In this document: piece after piece, positions 26,246-33,907 of the stretch
How positions within the stretch are numbered: the first letter of the stretch is position 1
Layout: each line of letters starts with the position of its first letter
Origin: Chryseobacterium luquanense
GTDB taxonomy: Bacteria; Bacteroidota; Bacteroidia; Flavobacteriales; Weeksellaceae
Direction of reading: 5' to 3'
Length of the DNA stretch: 64,000 nucleotides
NCBI RefSeq assembly: GCF_026460945.1
Contig: NZ_JAOVZV010000015.1
Location: forward strand, 1-64,000
The notes under the pieces: generated by a model
Database searches by the model: none
The model's input: the letters and a program-made list of their open reading frames with translations, nothing else
What the model was told of the DNA's origin: nothing
Position numbers and translations under genes: made by a program

Positions 26246-26992
26246 ATGAAAACATTCATTTTCTTAATTAGTTTTTTCTTTCTTTTTTCCTGCAATAAAG
26301 AAATTGAAAATAAAAAAATAACTACAACTTCAGATGTTCAAGAAAAACCACCAACTAAAAAGGATATAAAAATCAGTACTTTTCAAGATTCAATCTTTTC
26401 GAATGACACTCAATATATAAACGATTCTATCTTAAAAGGGAAATTCAAATTAGACATTTCAAAATATGAGCTTTTCAATCCAAAAAATAATTGTTATCCA
26501 ATTAAATTGAGCAAGAAAACTGTTCATGAATTTTATAATCAGGGATTTAATCAATTAGGAGATTTGAATGGTGACAAAAAGATAGATTCAGTGTTTGTTT
26601 TGCATGCATTAAGTTATTGCGAGAATGGAGACTCATATTATTTCACCGACAATACAATTCCAAGAATGCAAACCGAATCAAACTGTTGTCATCCGGAAAG
26701 TATTTTTAGTATTGGCGACATTGACGAAGATGGAGGAAACGAAATTGGGCAATATTATTCAAGCTGTGCAAGTGCTTTTAAAAGTATTAACATTTGGACA
26801 CTTAAAAATAATAAATGGAAACAAATAGCAACGTTTACATTTTTTTTTAACAATGGAAAGTATGAAGCATTTAAAGACTTTCATAAACTTTATAAGAAAA
26901 CTGCAAAAGGTAAATTTAAGTTTTTAGAAATATCAGATATGCGAGCAAATGGGGAAGCAGTGATGGAATGGAAAACTGTAATAATGAAATAA
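26246..26992 (+). CDS. Hypothetical lipoprotein with FG-GAP/VCBS-like segments
   Basis: A 248-residue lipoprotein when started at ATG 26246 (FIFLISFFFLFSC, Cys16); an upstream ATG 12 codons earlier would put 12 polar residues before the signal. Two acidic turns resemble FG-GAP/EF-like repeats: GDLNGDKKIDSVFVL and IGDIDEDGGNEIGQYY. Cysteines appear in CENGDSY, NCCHPES and SSCAS. Function unknown; possibly a ligand-binding envelope protein. Confidence 0.6.
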   Translation: MKTFIFLISFFFLFSCNKEIENKKITTTSDVQEKPPTKKDIKISTFQDSIFSNDTQYINDSILKGKFKLDISKYELFNPKNNCYPIKLSKKTVHEFYNQGFNQLGDLNGDKKIDSVFVLHALSYCENGDSYYFTDNTIPRMQTESNCCHPESIFSIGDIDEDGGNEIGQYYSSCASAFKSINIWTLKNNKWKQIATFTFFFNNGKYEAFKDFHKLYKKTAKGKFKFLEISDMRANGEAVMEWKTVIMK

Positions 26993-27033
26993 TATTTATG
27001 ATCTTGCTCTACTTCCTTACATTTTTTATTTGC

Positions 27034-27041
27034 TAAATTTG
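27034..27041 (+). promoter_or_regulatory. uvrB -7 element TAAATTTG
   Basis: It ends 4 nt before the ATG of uvrB, so transcription may start at or next to the start codon. Confidence 0.5.
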
Positions 27042-27045
27042 TTAT

Positions 27046-29037
27046 ATGCAATTCAAACTTCAATCAGAATATCAACCAACGGGAGATCAGCCAAAAGCAA
27101 TAGAAAAATTAACCGCCGGAATAGAAATCGGCGAAAAATATCAAACTTTGCTTGGGGTAACAGGTTCAGGAAAAACTTTTACCGTTGCCAACGTTGTGAA
27201 TAATGTACAAAAACCAACTTTGGTTTTGGCGCACAACAAAACTTTGGCAGCTCAGCTTTTCATGGAATTTAAAGAATTCTATCCCGAAAATGCGATTGAA
27301 TATTTTGTCAGCTACTACGATTATTATCAGCCTGAAGCGTATATTGCAAGTTCAGGAACTTATATTGAGAAAGATTTAAGTATTAATGAAGAGGTTGAAA
27401 AACTACGACTTTCCGCCATTGCGAGTTTGCTTTCAGGAAGAAGAGATATTTTAATTGTGGCCTCAGTTTCATGCATTTACGGTGTCGGAAACCCTTCTGA
27501 ATTTCATAAATCTTTAATTTCACTTGAAATTGGAGAAAAAACTACACGTACAGCGCTACTCCATTCTTTAGTTAACGCGTTATATTCCAGAACTTTGGGA
27601 GAGTTTCAAAGAGGCACATTTCGTGTAAAAGGAGATGTGATTGATGTTTATCCTGCTTATGCTGATAACGGAATTAGAATTCAGTTTTTTGGAGATGAAA
27701 TTGAAAAAATACAAAGCTTTGATCCCGTTTCAGGAAACGTAACTTCAAACTTTGAATCGATTCAGATCTATCCTGCCAATCTTTTCGTAACGACAAAAGA
27801 AACATTGAACGGTGCAATCAGAGACATTCAGGATGATTTGGTAAAACAGGTTGACTTTTTCTCATCCATTGAAAAACCTTTAGAAGCAAAAAGACTTCAG
27901 GAAAGAACCGAGCTTGATCTTGAGATGATTAAAGAACTAGGTTACTGTTCCGGAATTGAGAATTATTCTCGTTATCTTGATGGAAGAATTCCCGGATCGC
28001 GACCTTTCTGTCTTTTAGATTATTTCCCGAAAGATTATTTAATGGTGATCGATGAAAGTCACGTTACTGTACCGCAAGTTCATGCGATGTACGGAGGCGA
28101 CAGGAGCCGTAAAGAAGCTTTGGTAGAATATGGATTTCGACTTCCCGCTGCGATGGACAACAGACCGTTGAAATTTGAGGAATTTGAAGCTATTCAAAAC
28201 CAGGTTATTTATGTTTCTGCAACTCCGGCAGATTATGAATTGGAAAAAACAGGCGGAGAATATATTGAACAAATCATCCGTCCAACCGGACTTTTAGATC
28301 CAATTATTGAAGTGAGACCTTCTTTAAATCAAATTGATGATCTTATTGAGGAAATCAGAAAAAGAGCTGAAATTGACGAAAGAGTTTTAGTTACAACGCT
28401 GACAAAAAAAATGGCAGAAGAACTGACCAAATATTTTACAAAATTCGGAATCAGAACCAGATATATTCATTCTGATGTTGAAACTTTAGAGCGTATTCAG
28501 ATTATGCAGGATCTTCGTCTCGGACTTTTTGATGTATTAATTGGCGTAAACTTACTGAGAGAAGGTTTAGATTTACCTGAAGTTTCTTTAGTTGCGATTT
28601 TAGATGCCGATAAAGAAGGAATGTTGAGAAGCCGAAGATCGATGATTCAGACTGTTGGCCGTGCTGCGAGAAACATCAACGGAAGAGCCATTATGTACGC
28701 CGATAAAATCACAAAATCGATGCAGGCTGCATTAGATGAGACAGAATACCGTCGAGCAAAACAAATTGCTCATAATGAAGAACACGGCAAAGTTCCAACC
28801 GCTTTAAATAAGAAAATATCCGAAAACCTTGTGGGAAGGAGCAAAGATTTCCCTGATGAAAAATACACCCAAAAAGAAATCATTCAAAAGGTTGCTGAAG
28901 TAAAAGCAACTTATGCCACAGAAGATATTGAAAAATTGGTAGCGCAAAAACAAAAAGAAATGGAAGCTGCAGCAAAGAATTTAGACTTTATAAAAGCTGC
29001 AAAATTAAGAGACGAAATTGTTGCCTTGAAAGGTTGA
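27046..29037 (+). CDS. uvrB: UvrABC system protein B
   Basis: A 663-residue DNA helicase-like subunit of nucleotide excision repair. Walker A GVTGSGKTFT (about 39-48), the beta-hairpin region YYDYYQPEAYI (about 91-101), helicase motifs DESH..VPQ, TLTKKMAEEL, INLLREGLDLPE-type and TVGRAARN, and a C-terminal UVR domain (AAKNLDFIKAAKLRDEI). Length is standard. It takes handover of lesions from UvrA and recruits UvrC. It is a single-gene unit here. Confidence 0.97.
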   Translation: MQFKLQSEYQPTGDQPKAIEKLTAGIEIGEKYQTLLGVTGSGKTFTVANVVNNVQKPTLVLAHNKTLAAQLFMEFKEFYPENAIEYFVSYYDYYQPEAYIASSGTYIEKDLSINEEVEKLRLSAIASLLSGRRDILIVASVSCIYGVGNPSEFHKSLISLEIGEKTTRTALLHSLVNALYSRTLGEFQRGTFRVKGDVIDVYPAYADNGIRIQFFGDEIEKIQSFDPVSGNVTSNFESIQIYPANLFVTTKETLNGAIRDIQDDLVKQVDFFSSIEKPLEAKRLQERTELDLEMIKELGYCSGIENYSRYLDGRIPGSRPFCLLDYFPKDYLMVIDESHVTVPQVHAMYGGDRSRKEALVEYGFRLPAAMDNRPLKFEEFEAIQNQVIYVSATPADYELEKTGGEYIEQIIRPTGLLDPIIEVRPSLNQIDDLIEEIRKRAEIDERVLVTTLTKKMAEELTKYFTKFGIRTRYIHSDVETLERIQIMQDLRLGLFDVLIGVNLLREGLDLPEVSLVAILDADKEGMLRSRRSMIQTVGRAARNINGRAIMYADKITKSMQAALDETEYRRAKQIAHNEEHGKVPTALNKKISENLVGRSKDFPDEKYTQKEIIQKVAEVKATYATEDIEKLVAQKQKEMEAAAKNLDFIKAAKLRDEIVALKG

Positions 29038-29042
29038 TTTTA

Positions 29043-29065
29043 GCGGCTCTGTAGGAACCGCATAT
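29043..29065. terminator. Weak hairpin between uvrB and DUF3820 gene
   Basis: GCGGCTC-TGTAG-GAACCGC with one mismatch, followed by ATATTTT. It sits between convergent genes. Confidence 0.4.
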
Positions 29066-29066
29066 T

Positions 29067-29333
29067 TTAAAACTTATAAATCTTCGTTTTAGGTTTTTCA
29101 AAACTTACTTTTCCACCACGAATCGGCGTCAATAAATCCATTAACCCGTTTAATTTTATTTCGTAAATCGTAGAAAGCTGCATCCCTAATTTTCCGGGAG
29201 GCATTCCTTGTCGGTGAAACCATTCCAAGTAACTAATTGGGAGATCCGCCAAAATGGTGTCTTTATATTTTCCGAAAGGCATTTTTACCACACATATTTC
29301 CTGCAAAATTTCAGGATTTATTCCCTGCTCCAT
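29067..29333 (-). CDS. DUF3820 family small protein
   Basis: An 88-residue protein with the DUF3820 signature MPFGKYKDTILADLPISYLEWFHRQG. The same GKYK..L.DlP..YL.W motif is found in exonuclease-associated domains. Function in bacteria is not established. It is the last gene of a minus-strand unit that includes the AI-2E transporter, 4 bp upstream. Confidence 0.75.
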   Translation of the reverse strand: MEQGINPEILQEICVVKMPFGKYKDTILADLPISYLEWFHRQGMPPGKLGMQLSTIYEIKLNGLMDLLTPIRGGKVSFEKPKTKIYKF

Positions 29334-29337
29334 TATT

Positions 29338-30438
29338 TTATACTATTAAATCAATTTTATTTTCAAGCTCTTCGCCTTTGTCTTTATCTGAAAGCTGTAA
29401 CTCCGGGGTTTCATCATCAGAAAATTCATTTCTGTACACCTGGATTAAAAGTAATGTGAAAGACACCAAAATCGGCCCGAAAATCAATCCCATGAATCCA
29501 AATAAATTCATTCCCATAATAATCCCAAAAACAGTATTTAATGGGTGAATATCTTCTAATTTTTTTAGTAGGGTAAAACGAAGTACATTATCCGTTAAGC
29601 CAACAACAACTAAACAATAAATTGCAAGACCAATTCCAGGTCCGGTTTGTCCTTCCGCAATCATAAAAATACAGATAGGAACATACACAATTGCAGCTCC
29701 CACAATAGGAATCATCGAAGCAACCGCAGTTAATGCAAAAAGTAAAATCGCACTTGGAGCCCCGAAAATAAGATATCCGATTAAAGCCACAACTCCCTGT
29801 CCGATTGCGACTACAGGAAGTCCAATTGCATTTGCCAAAATCAGTTTACGCATTTTTTCTCCAATCATAGAAACGTTGGCTCTTTTCAGTGGCGCTGCAG
29901 AAGCTAAAATTCTTTCAAAAAGTCTTGGCTTTTCAAACATAAAATAAAGAATGAAATACATCGACATAACTACTGTCAACACATTAAAAGTTCCGCTCAA
30001 CGCTGACGTAGAATACTTTCCTGCGAAACCTTTCAACTTGTTCATATTCTCTTTACTCAGAAGATCAATATTAGTTTTAGCATAAACAAAATCATGAATT
30101 TTATCGACAAAAATGTTGAATTTATCCATGTAAGCCTGTGCATTACCCAACTTTTCAACCAGCAAATCAATAATGAAATAAATTGGAAGAATAATGATAA
30201 TTAAACTTGCCAACATCAAAACCAAAGAAGACGCCCAAGGTTTCCATTTTCGTTCTTCTTGCAAGTAAAAATTGTATTTCCTGCAAACGACGTAAATCGT
30301 AATCGCTCCTAAAACGGAAGGAATAAACATTGCAAGATTAAAGCAAACTAAAGCCGCTAAAATCAGAATAATCGCAAGTAGAAAAATCTGTTTGATGACT
30401 ACGCTGCTGATTTGATTTTCTTTGTCGTGTGGTTTCAT
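29338..30438 (-). CDS. AI-2E family transporter
   Basis: A 366-residue protein with about eight transmembrane segments arranged as in the AI-2E (PerM/YdiK) family: two at the start, a helix pair with a soluble loop (DKFNIFVDKIHDFVYAKTN), then the conserved C-terminal half with AIGLPVVAIGQGVVALIGYLIFG and GIIMGMNLFGFMGLIFGPIL. Members export small molecules or ions; AI-2 itself is only one proposed substrate. The ATG follows the preceding gene stop without a gap. A charged tail (ELQLSDKDKGEELENK) ends the protein. Confidence 0.85.
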   Translation of the reverse strand: MKPHDKENQISSVVIKQIFLLAIILILAALVCFNLAMFIPSVLGAITIYVVCRKYNFYLQEERKWKPWASSLVLMLASLIIIILPIYFIIDLLVEKLGNAQAYMDKFNIFVDKIHDFVYAKTNIDLLSKENMNKLKGFAGKYSTSALSGTFNVLTVVMSMYFILYFMFEKPRLFERILASAAPLKRANVSMIGEKMRKLILANAIGLPVVAIGQGVVALIGYLIFGAPSAILLFALTAVASMIPIVGAAIVYVPICIFMIAEGQTGPGIGLAIYCLVVVGLTDNVLRFTLLKKLEDIHPLNTVFGIIMGMNLFGFMGLIFGPILVSFTLLLIQVYRNEFSDDETPELQLSDKDKGEELENKIDLIV

Positions 30439-31173
30439 TTATTTATTTGTGATTTGTCGTGGTTTGCCTAAGTAAGCGCAGTATGCAGAATACATAGCAA
30501 CTTCCATGAAGCACGCAGTAAAAACTATACCAACGCAACATAAAATAATTCCTGAAAGACTAATAAGCCCTCCCAAAATAGCAGTTCCCAAAAAAACACT
30601 GTAATTTTCTTTTACAAGATTGTATGTTTTAGTTATTGCCTCTAAAGCAGTTGCATTTTCAAACAACAAAATTGGATAACCCAGAAAGAAAAGTGGATAA
30701 ACAAATATAACAGGAATAAAACACATCGCAAATGAAATCCAAAGTATAATAGTCGTAATCAAGCTATACAATAAAATATTACCCAGATTTTGACGATACC
30801 CTATAAAAAGATCAGAAAAATCTATCTGCTCTTTCGTATTAAATTTATTGGTGATATAAATCAACCCAACATACAATGGAGATAAAAGAATACTTAAAAA
30901 ACTATAGCCAGAATAATAGGACGAAACTCCAGGTCGGTTCCAACTTACAAAATTTGAATAATCTCCGTCAAAATCTCTGAAATTCCTAAAACCACTCCAT
31001 GAATTATACCCCGTAATACTCTGAATAACAAAATCTCCGATAAAAAACATAATCATAATAACGAGACCATAAAGAAAAACTCCTTTATACATTTCGAAAG
31101 CATGTGATATTATAGAACTGGTGTTCCTTTCGGGAACAGAACCTTGTTGATCAAATTCGTTAAATTCTGACAT
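30439..31173 (-). CDS. Multi-pass membrane protein
   Basis: A 244-residue protein. Residues 1-30 are polar, followed by about six hydrophobic segments. The middle has SPLYVGLIYITNKFNTKEQIDFSDLFIGY, and the last part has a Cys pair in a helix (GIILCCVGIVF). It resembles the next upstream gene (31236) in layout and in the P-L-x-x-G...K...D-L-F-x-G-Y segment, so the two are probably old paralogues. It abuts the AI-2E transporter gene. Function unknown. Confidence 0.6.
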   Translation of the reverse strand: MSEFNEFDQQGSVPERNTSSIISHAFEMYKGVFLYGLVIMIMFFIGDFVIQSITGYNSWSGFRNFRDFDGDYSNFVSWNRPGVSSYYSGYSFLSILLSPLYVGLIYITNKFNTKEQIDFSDLFIGYRQNLGNILLYSLITTIILWISFAMCFIPVIFVYPLFFLGYPILLFENATALEAITKTYNLVKENYSVFLGTAILGGLISLSGIILCCVGIVFTACFMEVAMYSAYCAYLGKPRQITNK

Positions 31174-31235
31174 GGTGTTTATTTTTAATGTTTCTCAAAT
31201 TTAATTTTTTTTGAGAACAAAACGTTACACAATTA

Positions 31236-31976
31236 TCAAAATCTAACTTTCTCTGTAAAAATAGTTTTATATAATGAATAAATCATTGCATTCCAAAATG
31301 GTAAAGTGAACAATCCACCAATCAAAAATATTCCGAAGCCTACATATTTAAATAAAACGGCAACAATTGTACAAACTAAAATTTCAATAAAATACATCTT
31401 CAATGCTTTCCAGTTTAAAGCAATTCCTTCAAAAATTGTTTTGTTTTGGAAAAACATCAATGGCGCAACAAATATTGTGATCAATACCCAAAAGATTGGA
31501 AGAATTAGTGTTTGAGCAATAAAGCTGTATAAGAAATACCAAAATATAAAATAGCTTGCATATCTGAAGAAATTAAGACCATTGTATCCGGCGAATAAAT
31601 CTCTCAATTCGACAGGTTCTTTCAAATCAATTTTTCTGAAAATCTGAAAAAATCCCAGATTTAATGGATAAAGGAATATCTGAGTTCCAACAATTCCAAG
31701 ATAAAAATTCTGAAACCCTTTTCCTGCGATTATTGTAGAAATATCTGTTTTATACTGTTCCATTCCTGATGGACCAACTTTCATATAATTTGACATTGCG
31801 CCAAAAAACTGATCCATAATTCCGTACTGCCCCGAAAAATAAAAGAAAACCGTAAAAAACAGAGTCAAATAAATAACTGAAAACATCAGTTGATACACCA
31901 AAGTTTTATTCCAGTAAAAAAAAGCCTGCTTTAAGATAAAATCAATTCCCGGTTTTTGTGGATATTTCTCCTGCAT
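31236..31976 (-). CDS. Multi-pass membrane protein, paralogue of the 30439 gene
   Basis: A 246-residue protein started at 31976 (MQEKYPQKPGIDF), because the ATG at 31994 overlaps the predicted promoter. It has about five to six hydrophobic segments, with YPLNLGFFQIFRKIDLKEPVELRDLFAGY in the middle. In the DLFxGY region it matches the neighbouring protein. Function unknown. It is divergent from pabB. Confidence 0.6.
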   Translation of the reverse strand: MQEKYPQKPGIDFILKQAFFYWNKTLVYQLMFSVIYLTLFFTVFFYFSGQYGIMDQFFGAMSNYMKVGPSGMEQYKTDISTIIAGKGFQNFYLGIVGTQIFLYPLNLGFFQIFRKIDLKEPVELRDLFAGYNGLNFFRYASYFIFWYFLYSFIAQTLILPIFWVLITIFVAPLMFFQNKTIFEGIALNWKALKMYFIEILVCTIVAVLFKYVGFGIFLIGGLFTLPFWNAMIYSLYKTIFTEKVRF

Positions 31977-31990
31977 TAAAAATATTTTGT

Positions 31991-32020
31991 GCAAAAGTAA
32001 ACATCAATAACTACTTTTGC
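31991..32020. promoter_or_regulatory. Mirror-image divergent promoters (membrane protein / pabB)
   Basis: GCAAAAGTA (31991-31999) and TACTTTTGC (32012-32020) form a perfect 9-bp inverted repeat with a 12-bp spacer. Each arm is a TACTTTTG -7 element pointing outward, so the -33 region of each promoter overlaps the other promoter. Confidence 0.6.
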
Positions 32021-32023
32021 GGA

Positions 32024-33001
32024 ATGTTTTCGGCAAATCATCAAAAATTTATTGAAATGGATGAACTTTCGCATCAGAAAGTTCCCTTTCTCTTTATCAT
32101 AGACTTTCTCGTTGACCAAATAGAAATTTTCAAGCAAAATGAAATTGAAAAAAGTGGTTTATTAATTGATTTTCAATCATTTTCAAACACAGAAAAGCAG
32201 GAAGCATTAAATAAAAAAACAGAATGGAAATCTTTCCCGGAATCATTGGAAAGCTTTAAAAAAGGTTTTGATATAGTTCAGAATAATATTCGCTTAGGGA
32301 ATTCATACCTAACGAATTACACCCGAAAAACAAAAATTGAAACCAATTTGACTTTAGAAGAAATTTTCTTTCATTCTCAGGCAAAATACAAGGTCTTATA
32401 TAAAGATTTTTTCGTATTTTTTTCTCCTGAAACTTTTGTTAAAATAATCAGTGATAAAATTTTCACTTATCCGATGAAAGGTACGATTGATGCATCTTTG
32501 GAGAATGCCGCAGAAGTTTTAAAAAACGATAAAAAAGAAAAAGCCGAACATTATACTGTTGTCGATTTGCTTAGAAATGATCTCAGCATGGTCGCAGATG
32601 ATGTGAAGGTAGATAAATTTCAATATATTGATTTTCTGAAAACCCATCAAAAAAATCTTTTTGCGATGAGTTCAGAAATTTCAGGAAATGTAAAAGATGA
32701 ATTTAAAGGAAAAGTGGGAAGCATTATGCAGAAACTTTTGCCGGCAGGTTCGATTTTAGGCGCACCAAAACCCAAAACTTTAGAAATTATATTAGAAGCA
32801 GAAGGCTTCGACAGAGGTTTTTATACCGGTGTATGCGGTTGGTTTGACGGTGAGAATCTAGACAGTTGCGTGATGATTCGTTTTATCGAAAAAGAAGGTG
32901 ACCAACTCTATTTCAAAAGCGGCGGCGGAATCACGCACATGAGCAAGTTAGAAGACGAGTACGAAGAAATGAAAAATAAAATCTATGTCCCAATTCATTG
33001 A
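32024..33001 (+). CDS. pabB: Aminodeoxychorismate synthase component I-like protein
   Basis: A 325-residue chorismate-binding enzyme started at ATG 32024 (MFSANHQKF); the frame is open 22 codons upstream, but those codons overlap the promoter. Motifs of the PabB/TrpE fold: YLTNYTRKTKI, YPMKGTIDA, HYTVVDLLRNDLSMVA, LPAGSILGAPKPKTLEII, GFYTGVCGWF and SGGGITHMSKLEDEYEE. With a glutaminase partner it makes 4-amino-4-deoxychorismate for folate. It is shorter than E. coli PabB because the N-terminal region is reduced, as is usual in this group. The next gene, overlapping by 17 bp, fits the lyase step. Confidence 0.85.
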   Translation: MFSANHQKFIEMDELSHQKVPFLFIIDFLVDQIEIFKQNEIEKSGLLIDFQSFSNTEKQEALNKKTEWKSFPESLESFKKGFDIVQNNIRLGNSYLTNYTRKTKIETNLTLEEIFFHSQAKYKVLYKDFFVFFSPETFVKIISDKIFTYPMKGTIDASLENAAEVLKNDKKEKAEHYTVVDLLRNDLSMVADDVKVDKFQYIDFLKTHQKNLFAMSSEISGNVKDEFKGKVGSIMQKLLPAGSILGAPKPKTLEIILEAEGFDRGFYTGVCGWFDGENLDSCVMIRFIEKEGDQLYFKSGGGITHMSKLEDEYEEMKNKIYVPIH

Positions 33002-33611
33002 AAGCATCAAAGTAGAAGATCAGGAATTGTTCCTGCTGGAATTTCACCAAAAACGTGTCAATGATACTTTTGCCCATTTCGGGAAAGAAGGTTCTATCGA
33101 TCTGGAAAAAATCTTTAAAAATCTGAATCATGATGAAGATGGTTTATATAAATTGAGACTGACTTATGATCTCGATAAGAAATTCAGAACCATGATGATT
33201 CCTTATGCAATTCCGGAGATACAGGATTTTCAATTGGTTGAGAATAACATTTACGATTATTCCTTTAAGTTTGAAGACCGTAAGGAGTTGGAAAAAATGA
33301 AAATGAAATCTAAAGCTGAGGAAATCATCATCGTAAAAAATAATCATATTACAGACACTTCTTTTTCCAATCTTTTATTCCAAAAAGGGAAAGAATGGTT
33401 TACGCCGTCAACTTATCTTTTAAACGGAGTTCAAAGACAACATCTTTTAAAGAAAAAGAAAATCAAAGAAGCAGAAATCACTTTACAAAACATCAAGGAA
33501 TTCTCACATTTTCAATTGATTAACGCACTGAATAACTTTGATGATATGTTTATCTATCCAATTTCGAAGATTACCAATCTTCCGGGGAATGATGATTATT
33601 TGGATATGTAA
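32985..33611 (+). CDS. Aminotransferase class IV protein, probable aminodeoxychorismate lyase
   Basis: A 208-residue PLP fold-type IV protein, shorter than typical PabC (about 270). FHQKRVNDTFAHFG near the start, YKLRLTYD, and ITDTSFSNLLFQKGKEWFTPSTYLLNGVQRQHLL match class IV phosphate-binding and substrate segments; the PLP Lys is probably that in FKFEDRKEL. It overlaps pabB by 17 bp, so a role as PabC-like lyase releasing p-aminobenzoate is likely by context. The exact reaction is inference. Confidence 0.75.
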   Translation: MSQFIESIKVEDQELFLLEFHQKRVNDTFAHFGKEGSIDLEKIFKNLNHDEDGLYKLRLTYDLDKKFRTMMIPYAIPEIQDFQLVENNIYDYSFKFEDRKELEKMKMKSKAEEIIIVKNNHITDTSFSNLLFQKGKEWFTPSTYLLNGVQRQHLLKKKKIKEAEITLQNIKEFSHFQLINALNNFDDMFIYPISKITNLPGNDDYLDM

Positions 33612-33637
33612 ATTTAAAATATACTCTCCCAGATGAT

Positions 33638-33670
33638 GCAGATTTATGAGATGAATAAATCTGCTTTTTT
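33638..33670 (+). terminator. Terminator of the pabB operon
   Basis: A perfect 10-bp stem GCAGATTTAT / ATAAATCTGC, loop GAGATGA, followed by six T. Confidence 0.85.
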
Positions 33671-33832
33671 ATATTATAAATTTTAACTAACGCAAAGTCA
33701 AACAAAGAATTTTAAATCTTTACTGTTTTTAAGTAATACAAAGGCGTAAACTTAACAAAGAAACACGAGTACTTTCAATTATAACATACTGCGTGCAATC
33801 ATTTTTTATTTAAAAGTTTCGAGATTATATTA

Positions 33833-33901
33833 GGCTTGTTTGAAAAATCTATAGATTTTTGCTTAAACTGTCTTAACAGCTTAACATCCTTAATGGTTCA
33901 A
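33833..33901 (-). repeat. Intergenic repeat, copy 2
   Basis: On the minus strand it reads TTGAACCATTAAG, then TTTAAGCAAAAATCTATAG, then ATTTTTCAAA. It contains an 18-bp perfect palindrome AAAAATCTATAGATTTTT (33843-33860) just downstream of menD and could end its transcript. Same family as 19635-19702. The gap 33671-33832 holds only AT-rich sequence with two GCAAAG-like strings. Confidence 0.65.
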
Positions 33902-33907
33902 TATTTC

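Noticed and set aside
28039-28272. Minus-strand frame inside uvrB
   Set aside because: Shadow of the uvrB coding frame; composition follows the opposite strand codons.
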